The notes: generated from the letters alone by a model not told the origin. A DNA stretch of 64,000 bases from JAHEDT01 sp963825615 (GCA_963825615.1 CAWGTV010000010.1:62001-126000); one strand, 5' to 3'. Numbered from the stretch's first letter, positions 36,263 through 44,989 are shown. Program-made: numbers and translations.

Positions 36263-36335
36263 ATCTCCGGCAGCCAGGCCGTCCACGTGGGACCCTTGGC
36301 TTTGTGCCCCTACATTGCTGCAGGTTTACCTTTTT
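36263..36335 (-). ncRNA. GEMM-I cyclic-di-GMP riboswitch aptamer
   Basis: On the minus strand the sequence runs AAAAAGGTAAACC, then a TGCA-GCAA-TGTA hairpin with a GNRA tetraloop, then GGGGCACAAAGCC, then AGGGTCC-CACG-TGGAC and GGCCTGGCTGCCGG. This follows the GEMM-I order: left P1 strand, GNRA-capped P1b, the conserved CAAAGCC block with the stacking A47, P2 hairpin, and closing P1 strand GGCTGCC. The base matching G20 of the V. cholerae Vc2 aptamer is G, which predicts c-di-GMP rather than cGAMP selectivity. It is followed by a terminator and the 1568-residue secreted protein. Confidence 0.88.
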
Positions 36336-36887
36336 CAGAACTCTATTTCATATTTTTAGTATATTAGCATACGTTACTCAAAATATTCTCACAATGCCCC
36401 AAGACCTAGCCTAAAAAGTACATGCACAACAAAAATTCCAATCACCAAACACAAAAAAGACATCGAAGGAACCACTCTGATGGCTTCTTGTAGCCCGAAA
36501 TTACTGTGCCGTATCATCTGGTCGTACGCTTACGTTTGTCATATGGCGTGGCTATGGTGACGACAAGGAATTTGAATGAAAATTAAATTTGATTTTGCAA
36601 AGACTTCCACGTAAACCCCTATAATTAATGCCATATTTATATTATTTTGCTAACAAATAGCTCACTTGGCTATTTGACAACATAATTTACATTGGTTTTA
36701 TTAAGATCAACGAATTGTAGCAAATAAATATTTGTTGATTGAGAATCGAGAGGGGGACAAAACACATAATTTTGACAGTACCATATCAGGGTAATAACTT
36801 GAGTATGCAGTGATTACATTGGCTGTACTTCAGACACAGTACTCAGATAGAGAACATACGCCAGCGCTTGCATATTTGATTGCAATG

Positions 36888-36930
36888 ACAAAAAAAGAGG
36901 CCATCCAAAATGGATAACCTCTTGTTTTTA
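36888..36930 (-). terminator. Terminator of tRNA-Gly(GCC)
   Basis: On the minus strand AAGAGGTTATCCA pairs, with one bulge, with GGATGGCCTCTT and is followed by a long T run. The flank TTTTTATTGGAGCGGG between stem and tRNA is shared with the other tRNA-Gly locus and the truncated copy. Confidence 0.8.
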
Positions 36931-36931
36931 T

Positions 36932-37006
<75 letters not shown>

Positions 37007-37039
37007 AAATATTGCCGTCGTTAGAAGCAACGGATGCAC

Positions 37040-37069
37040 TTTATAGCAAAAGCTCTCCAGGCAAGTCAA
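37040..37069 (-). promoter_or_regulatory. Sigma-70 promoter of tRNA-Gly(GCC)
   Basis: On the minus strand TTGACT (37069-37064), 18 bases, TATAAA (37045-37040), about 33 bases before the tRNA. Confidence 0.6.
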
Positions 37070-37097
37070 CCGAAAATTTTCCAGCGCCCATTAAAGC

Positions 37098-37685
37098 TCA
37101 GCGGGCAAACACCCGGAAAAATTTATGCAGATAATCGAACCCGGACCAAAGGGTCAGAGCAAACGCGATATAGAAGAAGAAAATTCCGAAATTGTGCATG
37201 TTTACATTAAAAATGCTCCATTCGATCCCAAACAGCCAATAGAAGTCGTAGTGCAACATAAGGCCCGGAATGGCTACCATCTGATAGATGGTCTTGTATT
37301 TGCCGAGATCGCTGGCATCGATAACGATACCCTCTGAAGAGGCGATGGAGCGCAAGCCGGTCACGACCATTTCGCGGGCCAGGATTAGAAAGACCGCCCA
37401 GGCCGGCACTCGCCCGAGAGGGATCAGCATGATCAGAGCCGCCATGACAATCAGTTTGTCGGCAAGAGGATCGAGAAATTTACCAAGGACTGTAACGATC
37501 CCCCACTTGCGTGCCAGCCAACCGTCAATAAAATCGGTCACTGCAGCCATGCCAAAGATTGCCGCAGCCCACATGCCGGATGAGCGGGAATCAGAGAGTA
37601 GCAAAACCACCACAATCGGAACGGCAGCGACGCGGGCGAGTGTCAACAGATTGGGCAGGTTTAGCCGACCTGTCCTCAAATTCAT
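37098..37685 (-). CDS. pgsA: CDP-diacylglycerol-glycerol-3-phosphate 3-phosphatidyltransferase
   Basis: 195 residues, the usual length. The CDP-alcohol phosphotransferase signature D-x2-DG-x2-AR-x8-G-x3-D-x3-D is complete, from TDFIDGWLARK to GKFLDPLADK (residues about 50-75). About four membrane helices. It makes phosphatidylglycerophosphate, the first committed step to phosphatidylglycerol, in the inner membrane. Its ATG overlaps the stop of the transglycosylase gene (ATGA), so the two are co-translated. Confidence 0.93.
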   Translation of the reverse strand: MNLRTGRLNLPNLLTLARVAAVPIVVVLLLSDSRSSGMWAAAIFGMAAVTDFIDGWLARKWGIVTVLGKFLDPLADKLIVMAALIMLIPLGRVPAWAVFLILAREMVVTGLRSIASSEGIVIDASDLGKYKTIYQMVAIPGLMLHYDFYWLFGIEWSIFNVNMHNFGIFFFYIAFALTLWSGFDYLHKFFRVFAR

Positions 37686-38272
37686 AAGAGGGTGTCCCCA
37701 GCATTACGGTAATAGTCGAGATAGTGCTTGACCCTTCTGACATAATTCTGGGTTTCATCGTAAGGAGGGATGCCGCCGAAGCGCTTTACCGCATTTGGAC
37801 CTGAATTATAGGCGGCCAAAGCCAGCTCGAGGTCCTCATTGAAGAGATCGAGCATCTGTCGCAAATAGGCACTGCCGCCACGAATATTTTCTGAAGGATC
37901 GAAAGGATTATTGACGTTGAGCAATCTCGCCGTTTCCGGGATCAATTGCATGAGACCTTGGGCGCCTTTTTTGGACACGATTCGCGGTTGATAATCGCTT
38001 TCGACCTTTATCACAGCCTTGACCAAGGCTTCTTCCAATGCAAAAGAATTCGCATGACGGCGAATGATTTCAAGATAAGAGCTGTGTCCGGCATCAGCAG
38101 GAGGGTCTTCCTTAAGGACCAGTTCCCAACGCCCGTGAGTTGGCGTATTAGTAAAATTTATCACTCCTTCGTCATCCACGTACCGATAAATGTCAGCCTG
38201 TGCAAGTGGAACACCGACAAATAATGGCAGGACGAGCATCAAAGTGTACAAATATTTACCTATGACAATCAT
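37682..38272 (-). CDS. Lytic murein transglycosylase (SLT domain) with N-terminal DUF4124
   Basis: 196 residues from ATG 38272, which has GGGGAGG eight bases before it and starts a signal peptide (about 1-27, LMLVLPLFVGVPLAQA). Residues about 28-45 have the DUF4124 pattern DIYRYVDDEGVINFTNTP. The SLT domain (about 75-185) has the catalytic glutamate in VIKVESDYQP, then KKGAQGLMQLIPETA and the AAYNSGPNAV motif. It cleaves peptidoglycan in the periplasm. Translationally coupled to pgsA; divergent from nadB. Confidence 0.92.
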   Translation of the reverse strand: MIVIGKYLYTLMLVLPLFVGVPLAQADIYRYVDDEGVINFTNTPTHGRWELVLKEDPPADAGHSSYLEIIRRHANSFALEEALVKAVIKVESDYQPRIVSKKGAQGLMQLIPETARLLNVNNPFDPSENIRGGSAYLRQMLDLFNEDLELALAAYNSGPNAVKRFGGIPPYDETQNYVRRVKHYLDYYRNAGDTLL

Positions 38273-38337
38273 CAGACCAGCCTCCCCGTACAATATTATA
38301 TAACTGAAAAACCCCTGTTTTTCAAGAAGTTTAGGGC

Positions 38338-38366
38338 TTGACAGGAAGAGACCCCATTCAGATAAT
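38338..38366 (+). promoter_or_regulatory. Sigma-70 promoter of nadB
   Basis: TTGACA (38338-38343), 17-base spacer, GATAAT (38361-38366), about 66 bases before the nadB start. A near-consensus promoter. Confidence 0.8.
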
Positions 38367-38432
38367 GAAGGCCCTTTGAACGTGCGCGTCACAGTTGTTA
38401 TTGTATCATTGCAATCCATAGGCCATTTTCTT

Positions 38433-40031
38433 ATGAAAATAACTTCAGATTTTCTTGTGGTCGGTAGCGGCATCGCTGGTCTCAGCTTTGCCTTGACGGT
38501 CGCCGAACATGGTGTGGTCTCACTCGTCACCAAGAGAGAGATTGCCACGACTGCAACCAGGCTTGCCCAGGGGGGTATCGCCGCTGTCGCCACGGCAAAC
38601 GACTCTTTTGATCAGCACATTCAGGACACGATGGAGGCCGGAGCATGGCTTCCCAATGAAGAGATTGTCCGCATCGTGGTGGAAAATGGCCCTGCGGCAA
38701 TTGCTGACCTCATTAACAGAGGGGTCAAGTTCTCCCGCAAAGAGGATCAATCCTACGACCTGACCAGGGAAGGCGGCCACAGCCAGCGCCGCATCTATCA
38801 CGCCAAAGATGAAACTGGCAAGGAAATCGAGCGCGCTCTGGTTGATGCTGTTCAGGCCCACCCCAACATTACCATTTATGAAAACCATGTCGCCGTCGAT
38901 TTGATCACAGAAGCAAAGGTCACCAGACGACGCATCAAGCCAGACCGCTGCCTGGGCGTCTACGTACTCAACCGCGAAACCGGCCAGGTCAACACCTTTG
39001 GTGCACCGATCACCGTCCTAGCGACTGGTGGTGCTGGAAAAGTCTACCTCTACACATGCAATCCTGACATCGCAACCGGCGACGGCATTGCCATGGCCTA
39101 CCGCGCCGGAGCGACCATCGCCAATATGGAATTCATGCAGTTCCATCCCACGACCCTCTATCACCCGCACGCCAAGAGCTTTCTCGTTTCTGAAGCTGTC
39201 CGCGGCGAGGGGGCAATCCTGAGACGCAGCGACGGCACCGCTTTCATGGAAAGTTATCATCACCTCAAGGACCTGGCGCCGCGTGACATCGTCGCCAGGG
39301 CCATTGACCACGAGATGAAAATGCATGGCGATGACTGCGCCTTCCTCGACATCACCCACATGGATGCCGACTACATCAAGGATCGCTTCCCCTATATTTA
39401 CGAGACCTGCCTGTCTTACGGCATCGACATGACCATCGAACCGATTCCGGTGGTCCCTGCCGCCCATTATCTCTGTGGCGGCATTAAAGTCGATGCCTGG
39501 GGCGAGACAGACATCAACAACCTTTTCGCCATCGGCGAAGTCGCCTGCACAGGCCTTCACGGTGCCAATCGACTGGCAAGCAACAGTCTCCTCGAGGGAG
39601 TGGTCTTCGCCAAACGGGCCGCAGAACGTTCTCTGGAACTGGTCAAGGACCCATCGCCTCCTTGTCCGGCCATTAGTTCCTGGGACCCTGGTCATGCGAA
39701 GAATAGCGACGAAGAAGTCGTTGTTGCCCACAATTGGGACGAAATCCGCCTCTGCATGTGGAACTACGTCGGCATTGTCCGTTCCGACAAACGGTTGATC
39801 AGGGCCCTGCGCCGCGTTCAGATGATCCAGGAAGAGATCGCAGATTACTACTGGGACTTCCTGATCACTTCCGACCTGGTCGAACTCCGCAACATTGCCA
39901 CGGTCGCCGAACTGATCATCCGCTGCGCACTTGATCGCAAGGAGAGCCGCGGCCTGCATTACAATATCGATTACCTGGATAAAGATGATATCCACTTCAT
40001 GCACGACACCCTGGTTAAAAAGACATTCTAG
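38433..40031 (+). CDS. nadB: L-aspartate oxidase
   Basis: 532 residues from ATG 38433 (MKITSDFLVVGSGIAGLS, the normal family start). FAD-binding GSGIAGLS at the N-terminus, TTATRLAQGGIAAV, the active-site HPTTLYHP region near 225, RGEGA and the late IGEVACTGLHGANRLASNSL match the succinate dehydrogenase/fumarate reductase-type flavoproteins of the NadB group. It oxidises aspartate to iminoaspartate, the first step of NAD synthesis; oxygen or fumarate can be the acceptor. nadA and nadC are not in the window. The chorismate mutase gene follows on the same strand after 59 bases. Confidence 0.95.
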   Translation: MKITSDFLVVGSGIAGLSFALTVAEHGVVSLVTKREIATTATRLAQGGIAAVATANDSFDQHIQDTMEAGAWLPNEEIVRIVVENGPAAIADLINRGVKFSRKEDQSYDLTREGGHSQRRIYHAKDETGKEIERALVDAVQAHPNITIYENHVAVDLITEAKVTRRRIKPDRCLGVYVLNRETGQVNTFGAPITVLATGGAGKVYLYTCNPDIATGDGIAMAYRAGATIANMEFMQFHPTTLYHPHAKSFLVSEAVRGEGAILRRSDGTAFMESYHHLKDLAPRDIVARAIDHEMKMHGDDCAFLDITHMDADYIKDRFPYIYETCLSYGIDMTIEPIPVVPAAHYLCGGIKVDAWGETDINNLFAIGEVACTGLHGANRLASNSLLEGVVFAKRAAERSLELVKDPSPPCPAISSWDPGHAKNSDEEVVVAHNWDEIRLCMWNYVGIVRSDKRLIRALRRVQMIQEEIADYYWDFLITSDLVELRNIATVAELIIRCALDRKESRGLHYNIDYLDKDDIHFMHDTLVKKTF

Positions 40032-40090
40032 GGCAGTCGCCGAGGCGCTTCACCGCGCAAACTCGTGCTGGGGAGACCCGGGAGAACATT

Positions 40091-40363
40091 GTGACTATTG
40101 ATGACTACCGCAAGGAGATCAATCGGCTCGACAGTGAACTGCTGCGCATCTTTAATGAACGCGCATCACTCGCCTTGAAGATCGGTGAAATCAAGAAAAA
40201 GCAGGGGATTCCGGTTTACGACCCGGAACGTGAAAAACTGATTTTCGAGACTATGTCCATCGCCAATCCCGGCCCCCTGGAAAACGACGCCATTGTCCGT
40301 CTCTTTGAACGAGTCATCGACGAATCACGCCGTCTTGAGCGCGTTCGCACGAAAGGTATCTGA
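40091..40363 (+). CDS. aroQ: Chorismate mutase, AroQ type
   Basis: 90 residues from GTG 40091 (GGGAGA ten bases before). An all-helical AroQ domain: IDDYRKEINRLDSELLRIFNERASLALKIGEIK style segments with the substrate-binding Arg and Lys (R7-like, R24-like, K35-like positions), then YDPEREKLIFE and VIDESRRLE. It rearranges chorismate to prephenate for phenylalanine and tyrosine. The next gene, a DAHP-synthase regulatory domain, starts two bases after its stop, so the pair is translationally coupled. Confidence 0.9.
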   Translation: MTIDDYRKEINRLDSELLRIFNERASLALKIGEIKKKQGIPVYDPEREKLIFETMSIANPGPLENDAIVRLFERVIDESRRLERVRTKGI

Positions 40364-40365
40364 AG

Positions 40366-40575
40366 ATGCTGATTGTCATGAAAAAAGGAGCCAGTGAAGA
40401 GCAATTGAGGCGGGTCAAGCAATACCTGGTCGATCACGATTTTGACTTTCATCAGTCTACCGGTGCCAATCGCACCATCATTGGCGTCATCGGCGAGACC
40501 GAGTCGGTCAACCGCAGCGAGTTGGAAGCCCAGGCCGGCGTGCATGTGATCTTCAAGATCCCAGAAGAAAAATAA
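40366..40575 (+). CDS. Stand-alone DAHP synthase N-terminal (ferredoxin-like) regulatory domain
   Basis: 69 residues: MLIVMKKGASEEQLRRVKQY, then FDFHQSTGANRTIIGVIGE, ending in GVHVIFKIPEEK. This matches the ferredoxin-like domain at the N-terminus of type I-beta DAHP synthases, where it carries feedback control by aromatic amino acids or prephenate. Here the protein stops at the point where the catalytic barrel normally begins (usually continuing PYKLASRE), and the DNA after it holds no barrel in any frame before the convergent peptidase gene. Coupled to chorismate mutase, it may form a regulatory partner for it or for a DAHP synthase elsewhere; that is inference. Confidence 0.75.
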   Translation: MLIVMKKGASEEQLRRVKQYLVDHDFDFHQSTGANRTIIGVIGETESVNRSELEAQAGVHVIFKIPEEK

Positions 40576-40592
40576 TCGCAAGAAGGAACAGG

Positions 40593-41678
40593 CTACCCGA
40601 TAGCCGCAGACAACGCCTGCTCGACCACGCGCCGGCCCTGCTCCCATACCTCGTGTTTCCAAAGAGGATCATCCGGGTAAAATGCGCGGAGCAATTGTGC
40701 CTTGATCTCTACAGCCCTGGGATGCTGCAACCCACCATGATGATGGAGCCAGTTTTCGGCCCGTAAGGCTCTGAAAACAGCCATGGGTGGTAAAGTTCCG
40801 AACTCAAGGCCTACGGCGGTAACCTCTGCATCCGGCAACATCCTGGCAAGCGCGAGGTTGATAGTCCCGGACAGATGGGCCGAGACGGAATGCCCATCCA
40901 CAGTCGATGCAACACGCTCTTTCCCCCACCAGTCGATGGCACGCTGGTAAGCCGGGGCCTCCACAGCATCATTCAGAATCAATTCGCCGCGCCCGAATGG
41001 GCCTAGGCCGGTATGGACATCTATCGCAATGACCCTGCTGGCATGACCGTGATATCGTGATAACAGATCGCGTAAGAGTCTGTTCGACCAGACCGCAAAA
41101 CGACCACCGTAAAAAAGTCCCTGCGGATAAGCATACTGCCCATGAGTCACAGCCCGTTGCAGCATATCGCGGCCACGCAGCAGTCGATACCTGAATATGC
41201 TCAGCTGGGACAAGACATTCATCTGCAAGGACAATACGCGTGGGGCAATGGCGTCGGAGAGTTCCACGTATCCTGGATTTTCTGGATATGTCCCGGCATG
41301 GTCGATAAAATTGCGGTTGAGGTCTACATTGTCTTCATTACAGCGTCTCAGGTTGGCAAAGCCATAGGGGTTAAGTGCATGGATCATGACAACCCTGGTG
41401 TTCAGCGGTATCGGCACTGAACTCCCACCATGCAAGAGACCGGTTTGAATAGCAGACCCGGCAAACCCCTCAACCCCGTGTGTCCCGGATATCAGGACCA
41501 GGCAATTGCCGGCATCTGCCGGGCCAAGCAGGGCAACGTCGGTAAACAGCTGGAACCGCGTATCCCCTGAACAAGGGTTCTCGAAAGATTCAATGTTGGC
41601 CCCGGCCGCCCGGGCCGCAGCAAGAAAATTTTGACGGGCGGCCGCATAATCCTCAGAAAAATATTGACTTGCCTGCAT
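40593..41678 (-). CDS. DUF2817 / M14-like zinc carboxypeptidase family protein
   Basis: 361 residues with no signal peptide. Zinc-ligand region ISGTHGVEGFAGSAIQ near residue 65 (HxxE type), then NPYGFANLRRCNEDNVDLNRNF, VIAIDVHTGLGPFG near 215 with the third ligand His, and VTAVGLEFGTLP with a late glutamate near 295. This is the DUF2817 branch of the M14 carboxypeptidase fold; activity on peptides is presumed but not shown. Convergent with the DAHP-domain gene. Confidence 0.8.
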   Translation of the reverse strand: MQASQYFSEDYAAARQNFLAAARAAGANIESFENPCSGDTRFQLFTDVALLGPADAGNCLVLISGTHGVEGFAGSAIQTGLLHGGSSVPIPLNTRVVMIHALNPYGFANLRRCNEDNVDLNRNFIDHAGTYPENPGYVELSDAIAPRVLSLQMNVLSQLSIFRYRLLRGRDMLQRAVTHGQYAYPQGLFYGGRFAVWSNRLLRDLLSRYHGHASRVIAIDVHTGLGPFGRGELILNDAVEAPAYQRAIDWWGKERVASTVDGHSVSAHLSGTINLALARMLPDAEVTAVGLEFGTLPPMAVFRALRAENWLHHHGGLQHPRAVEIKAQLLRAFYPDDPLWKHEVWEQGRRVVEQALSAAIG

Positions 41679-41722
41679 ATTACGTCACTCGATAAAAAAT
41701 ATTCCATGACAGCAAGACAAAA

Positions 41723-41767
41723 AAAACCGGGAGAAACAAATGAACAAATCGTTCCAGTCCCGGCATA
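41723..41767 (-). terminator. Long-loop terminator after the 136-aa gene
   Basis: On the minus strand CCGGGA...TCCCGG form a short stem around a loop of about 30 bases, followed by eight T bases. It lies about 26 bases past the stop at 41793. The long loop makes it only moderately convincing. Confidence 0.45.
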
Positions 41768-41792
41768 TTGCCCCAACCTGCATAAGTTTCGG

Positions 41793-42203
41793 TTACATAC
41801 TGTTCATTATCTGGTTGACTTCCTGCACTAACTCTTTGCAGGGAGTGACAACAACTTCTTTCCCGGCGACATTGATCGTGTAGCGCTGGGCATCCATGTT
41901 CTGCTCATATGCATCGCGAAATTTTTCATTCAGCTTCTGGATTTTAACCTGATCGAGTCCTTTTTCCCTGGCTGCGGCAACAAAACTCTGGACCTGCCCT
42001 TCCTCAATCTTGGCAACGCCGAATTTCTTCGGTGGCTTGCCGATGAACACGTAAGCATAGCCATCGGACGGAATGACTTCGAGCGGGTCTGATACCTGCG
42101 TCATCAGGTCTTTGAGAGGCTGCTCAACCTCCTGAACCTGTCCTGCCGCCGGATTATCAGCGCCAAGTTCGGGGTAATTTACTTTCTTACTGAAAAAGCC
42201 CAT
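41793..42203 (-). CDS. Hypothetical cytoplasmic protein, 136 residues
   Basis: No signal peptide or membrane helix. The sequence begins MGFFSKKVNYPELGADNPAA and contains a compact alpha/beta-looking core with DGYAYVFIGKPPKKFGVAKI and a C-terminal helix KELVQEVNQIMNSM. I do not recognise the family. A GGAGG lies eight to ten bases before the ATG. Single-gene unit; its neighbours give no hint of function. Confidence 0.6.
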   Translation of the reverse strand: MGFFSKKVNYPELGADNPAAGQVQEVEQPLKDLMTQVSDPLEVIPSDGYAYVFIGKPPKKFGVAKIEEGQVQSFVAAAREKGLDQVKIQKLNEKFRDAYEQNMDAQRYTINVAGKEVVVTPCKELVQEVNQIMNSM

Positions 42204-42334
42204 GATTACCTCCTTCCGTGAGTATGGGGCGCAATTTGAAGTTTTAACTTAACAGGTATGGCATGTCTTGGCAACCCAACGGCCACGAAAGGTTGCCCTG
42301 CATAGCACGAAAGGGTAGAGCACCGAGAAACGCT

Positions 42335-42823
42335 TTATTTGTTTAACGGCAGCAGAAAGAAGCTCATGCTGTTGAAGTCATCTGAGAGATGGCCGTCGTA
42401 CCCAAACGAAAATGCGGTCATTCCCGGAGGGGCCTTGAGAGCCAGTTTGAAAGTCAACTTTTCATCTATTTCTCCCGTCAGCGATCTGGCAACGGGGAAG
42501 CCTTGAAGAACCCGATAATCGGCATCCAGCAAGAACAGGAAAACCCGCAAATCAATGATCCTCTCATACATCATCTGATTGCTCTGACCTAGCACGGCGG
42601 CACCGGATATTTCGAAAGAGTCGCCCGTCAGGCTGTAGTTGTAGTCGGTGACAACATTGAAGGTCTGCCATGTGCCGACATCAGGCCCTCCCTGTTCAAC
42701 CTTTACAACCGGCCCGGAAGACACCTTGTTGCCGACCAAGGAATTTGACACTCCGGCACATCCGGCAGTAAGCAGGCTGAACGACAGGCAGCACATTACG
42801 ACTATTTTCATTTGAGTAGACAT
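42335..42823 (-). CDS. Predicted lipoprotein, 162 residues
   Basis: Signal peptide ending in LLTAGC, a good lipobox with the lipidated cysteine at residue 22. The mature domain has beta strands (TWQTFNVVTDYNYSL, SFEISGAAVLG, LRVFLFLLDADYRVL) and ends with FGYDGHLSDDFNSMSFFLLPL. The pattern suggests a small beta-sandwich attached to a membrane. Family unknown. GGAG lies eight bases before the ATG at 42823. Confidence 0.7.
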   Translation of the reverse strand: MSTQMKIVVMCCLSFSLLTAGCAGVSNSLVGNKVSSGPVVKVEQGGPDVGTWQTFNVVTDYNYSLTGDSFEISGAAVLGQSNQMMYERIIDLRVFLFLLDADYRVLQGFPVARSLTGEIDEKLTFKLALKAPPGMTAFSFGYDGHLSDDFNSMSFFLLPLNK

Positions 42824-42858
42824 TTCCCTATCTCCTTATGTGTTGTTACGATTATATC

Positions 42859-42902
42859 AAAAAAGCAGGGTGTCAATACGACACCCTGCTAATTTTTGTT
42901 TA
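42859..42902. terminator. Bidirectional terminator after pyrE
   Basis: AGCAGGGTGTC pairs with GACACCCTGCT around a short loop, with A and T runs on the two sides. It ends the pyrE transcript on the minus strand. Confidence 0.85.
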
Positions 42903-42915
42903 TATTTTAAGTAGC

Positions 42916-43473
42916 TTAACCGACGACTTCCGTTCTAGTGAATACGGATTTAAGGATTTGCCCCTGTCCTTCTATATTTTCACGGGCGCCCTCCTCGCGA
43001 TCAACCAGCGTAATTATGCCGAGGACCACAAGACCTTCCTGCTGTGCACGGTCGACGGCCTTCATCGATGATCCCCCGGTTGTGGTGACATCCTCGACGA
43101 TTACGACCCGTGAACCGGGCGGCAGGTTCTTGCGTCCCTCCAGCCATTGACCTGTGCCGTGGCCTTTCGGTTCTTTACGGATAATAAATGCGTGTACAGG
43201 TTGGCCTGCAAGGTTGGCGGCGATCGAAGTGGCCGTGGCAATCGGGTCAGCGCCCATGGTCAGACCGCCTACACCGTCAACCGGCCCGGCGAAGGTCTTC
43301 ACGATCTCCCAGAACGCCTTGCCAACCAGCAACCCACCCTTGGCATGCAGGGCCGTCTGTTTGCCGTCGAAATAAAAGTTGCTTTTGCGCCCGGAAGCCA
43401 GGGTCACTTCACGTTCTTCATAGGACAGCTCGCGCACGATCTGCATCAATTCTTTACGTTCCTGTTCTGTCAT
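42916..43473 (-). CDS. pyrE: Orotate phosphoribosyltransferase
   Basis: 185 residues. The PRPP-binding motif VVIVEDVTTTGGSSMKAV is near residue 120 and the family segments SGRKSNFYFDGKQT and GGLTMGADPIATA are present. It joins orotate to PRPP to make OMP in pyrimidine synthesis. AAGGAG lies eight bases before the ATG. It is downstream of purF by about 110 bases on the same strand, so it may be the last gene of the purine transcript or have its own promoter. Confidence 0.95.
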   Translation of the reverse strand: MTEQERKELMQIVRELSYEEREVTLASGRKSNFYFDGKQTALHAKGGLLVGKAFWEIVKTFAGPVDGVGGLTMGADPIATATSIAANLAGQPVHAFIIRKEPKGHGTGQWLEGRKNLPPGSRVVIVEDVTTTGGSSMKAVDRAQQEGLVVLGIITLVDREEGARENIEGQGQILKSVFTRTEVVG

Positions 43474-43579
43474 CTACTCACTCCTTAAAAAGCAATTTTG
43501 AATTTTTAGTTCTAAATAAAAATTCCTTACATGCACGATCAGTTTTTACTCACGAATTCAAAATCGCTCTGTAAAAAAG

Positions 43580-44989
43580 CTAAAACAGGCCCAACTGGCT
43601 GTCTGCCCTGAGGCGCGGGAACTTGACCGGGTAGTCGCCGCTGAAACAGGCGTCACAGAAACATTTAACGGCGGCCCCGGCAGGCACTCCGGCGGCGGCA
43701 AGCATCCCTTCACGGCTCAGGTAACCAAGGCTGTCCGACGTGATATAGCGGCTGATTTCATCGATGGTGTGTGACGAAGAGATCAGTTCCTTGCGCGACG
43801 GAGTGTCAATGCCGTAGTAACAGGGGAAGCTGGTCGGCGGGCTGGAAATGCGCACGTGCACCTCGCGAGCGCCGGCGTTGCGAATCATCTTGACGATCTT
43901 GCGGGCTGTCGTCCCGCGTACCAGTGAATCGTCAACCACGACAACCCGTTTGCCTTCGATCACTTCGCGCACCGGGTTGAGCTTAAGCTTGACGCCAAAG
44001 TGGCGGATCGACTGCTGCGGCTCGATAAATGTCCGTCCGACATAATGGTTGCGGATCAGGCCAAGTTCAAAGGGGATGCCGGATTCTTCGGCATAACCGA
44101 TGGTCGCCGGCACCCCTGAATCGGGAACGGCAATGACGACATCGGCATCGACCATATGCTCCCTGGCAAGTTGCCGACCGAGGGCTTTGCGCACCTTGTA
44201 CACCTGTTCACCAAAGATGGTACTGTCAGGACGGGCAAAGTAGATGAATTCGAAGATGCAGGGCGACGGCACAGTGTCCTTGAACGGCTTATACGACTTC
44301 ATGCCGTGCTTGTCGATGACGATCATTTCCCCCGGTTCAACCTCGCGGATAAATTCCGCTTCGATCAGGTCGAAAGCACAGGTTTCGGAGGCAATGACAA
44401 ATCCCTCATTGAGCTTGCCGAGAGCCAGCGGACGGAAGCCGTTTGGGTCACGGACGGCAACCATGCGGGTTTCCGTGAGGAAGAGGATGCTGTAAGCCCC
44501 CTTGACCGCCATCAACGCCTCGGCGACCCGCTCTGCCAAAGAATCACTGTGTGATTTTGCCAAGAGATGTATCAGGACTTCAGTATCGGAGGTTGTCGAG
44601 AAGATCGAGCCGGTATTTTCCAGGTCATTGCGTATATCTTGGGCATTCACCAGGTTGCCGTTATGAGCCACGGCAATGCTGCCGCGGGCATAGTCGACCA
44701 TGATCGGCTGGACATTCTTGAGGTCACTGCTGCCAGCCGTTGAGTAGCGCACATGACCGATTGCATTGCGGCCGGGCAGTTCTTCAAAGATCGAATCGCG
44801 TTTGAAGACATCCGAAACCAAGCCCATGCCGCGATAGGCTCGCAGATTCTTGCCGTCACCGGAGGCAATCCCACAGCTCTCTTGACCGCGGTGCTGTAGT
44901 GCGTAAAGACCGAGGTAAGTCAGATTGGCAGCCTCCGGATGGCCGAAGATACCGAATACACCGCATTCATCCTGAAACTTGTCGAACAT
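43580..44989 (-). CDS. purF: Amidophosphoribosyltransferase, iron-sulfur type
   Basis: 469 residues from ATG 44989. The start MFDKFQDECGVFGI puts the nucleophile Cys9 behind a short propeptide that is removed to expose it. The glutaminase domain is followed by the PRPP-binding segment VVVVDDSLVRGTTARKIV near 345. The C-terminal KCFCDACFSGDYP supplies the cysteines that bind a [4Fe-4S] cluster in the B. subtilis-type enzyme. It performs the first step of purine synthesis. Same strand and direction as purB, purL and purQ. Confidence 0.95.
   Translation of the reverse strand: MFDKFQDECGVFGIFGHPEAANLTYLGLYALQHRGQESCGIASGDGKNLRAYRGMGLVSDVFKRDSIFEELPGRNAIGHVRYSTAGSSDLKNVQPIMVDYARGSIAVAHNGNLVNAQDIRNDLENTGSIFSTTSDTEVLIHLLAKSHSDSLAERVAEALMAVKGAYSILFLTETRMVAVRDPNGFRPLALGKLNEGFVIASETCAFDLIEAEFIREVEPGEMIVIDKHGMKSYKPFKDTVPSPCIFEFIYFARPDSTIFGEQVYKVRKALGRQLAREHMVDADVVIAVPDSGVPATIGYAEESGIPFELGLIRNHYVGRTFIEPQQSIRHFGVKLKLNPVREVIEGKRVVVVDDSLVRGTTARKIVKMIRNAGAREVHVRISSPPTSFPCYYGIDTPSRKELISSSHTIDEISRYITSDSLGYLSREGMLAAAGVPAGAAVKCFCDACFSGDYPVKFPRLRADSQLGLF

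Larger units (their letters stand above)
36048..36931. other. Leader and intergenic region upstream of the giant secreted protein
   Basis: Apart from the riboswitch and its terminator (36193-36335) and the tRNA-Gly terminator (36888-36930), the roughly 550 AT-rich bases between 36340 and 36885 show no gene. A possible promoter for the riboswitch transcript is TTGAGT, 17 bases, TAAAAA on the minus strand near 36380-36355; this is weak. Confidence 0.5.

Noticed and set aside
39018..40004. 328-codon ORF opposite nadB
   Set aside because: Shadow of a well-conserved flavoprotein gene.
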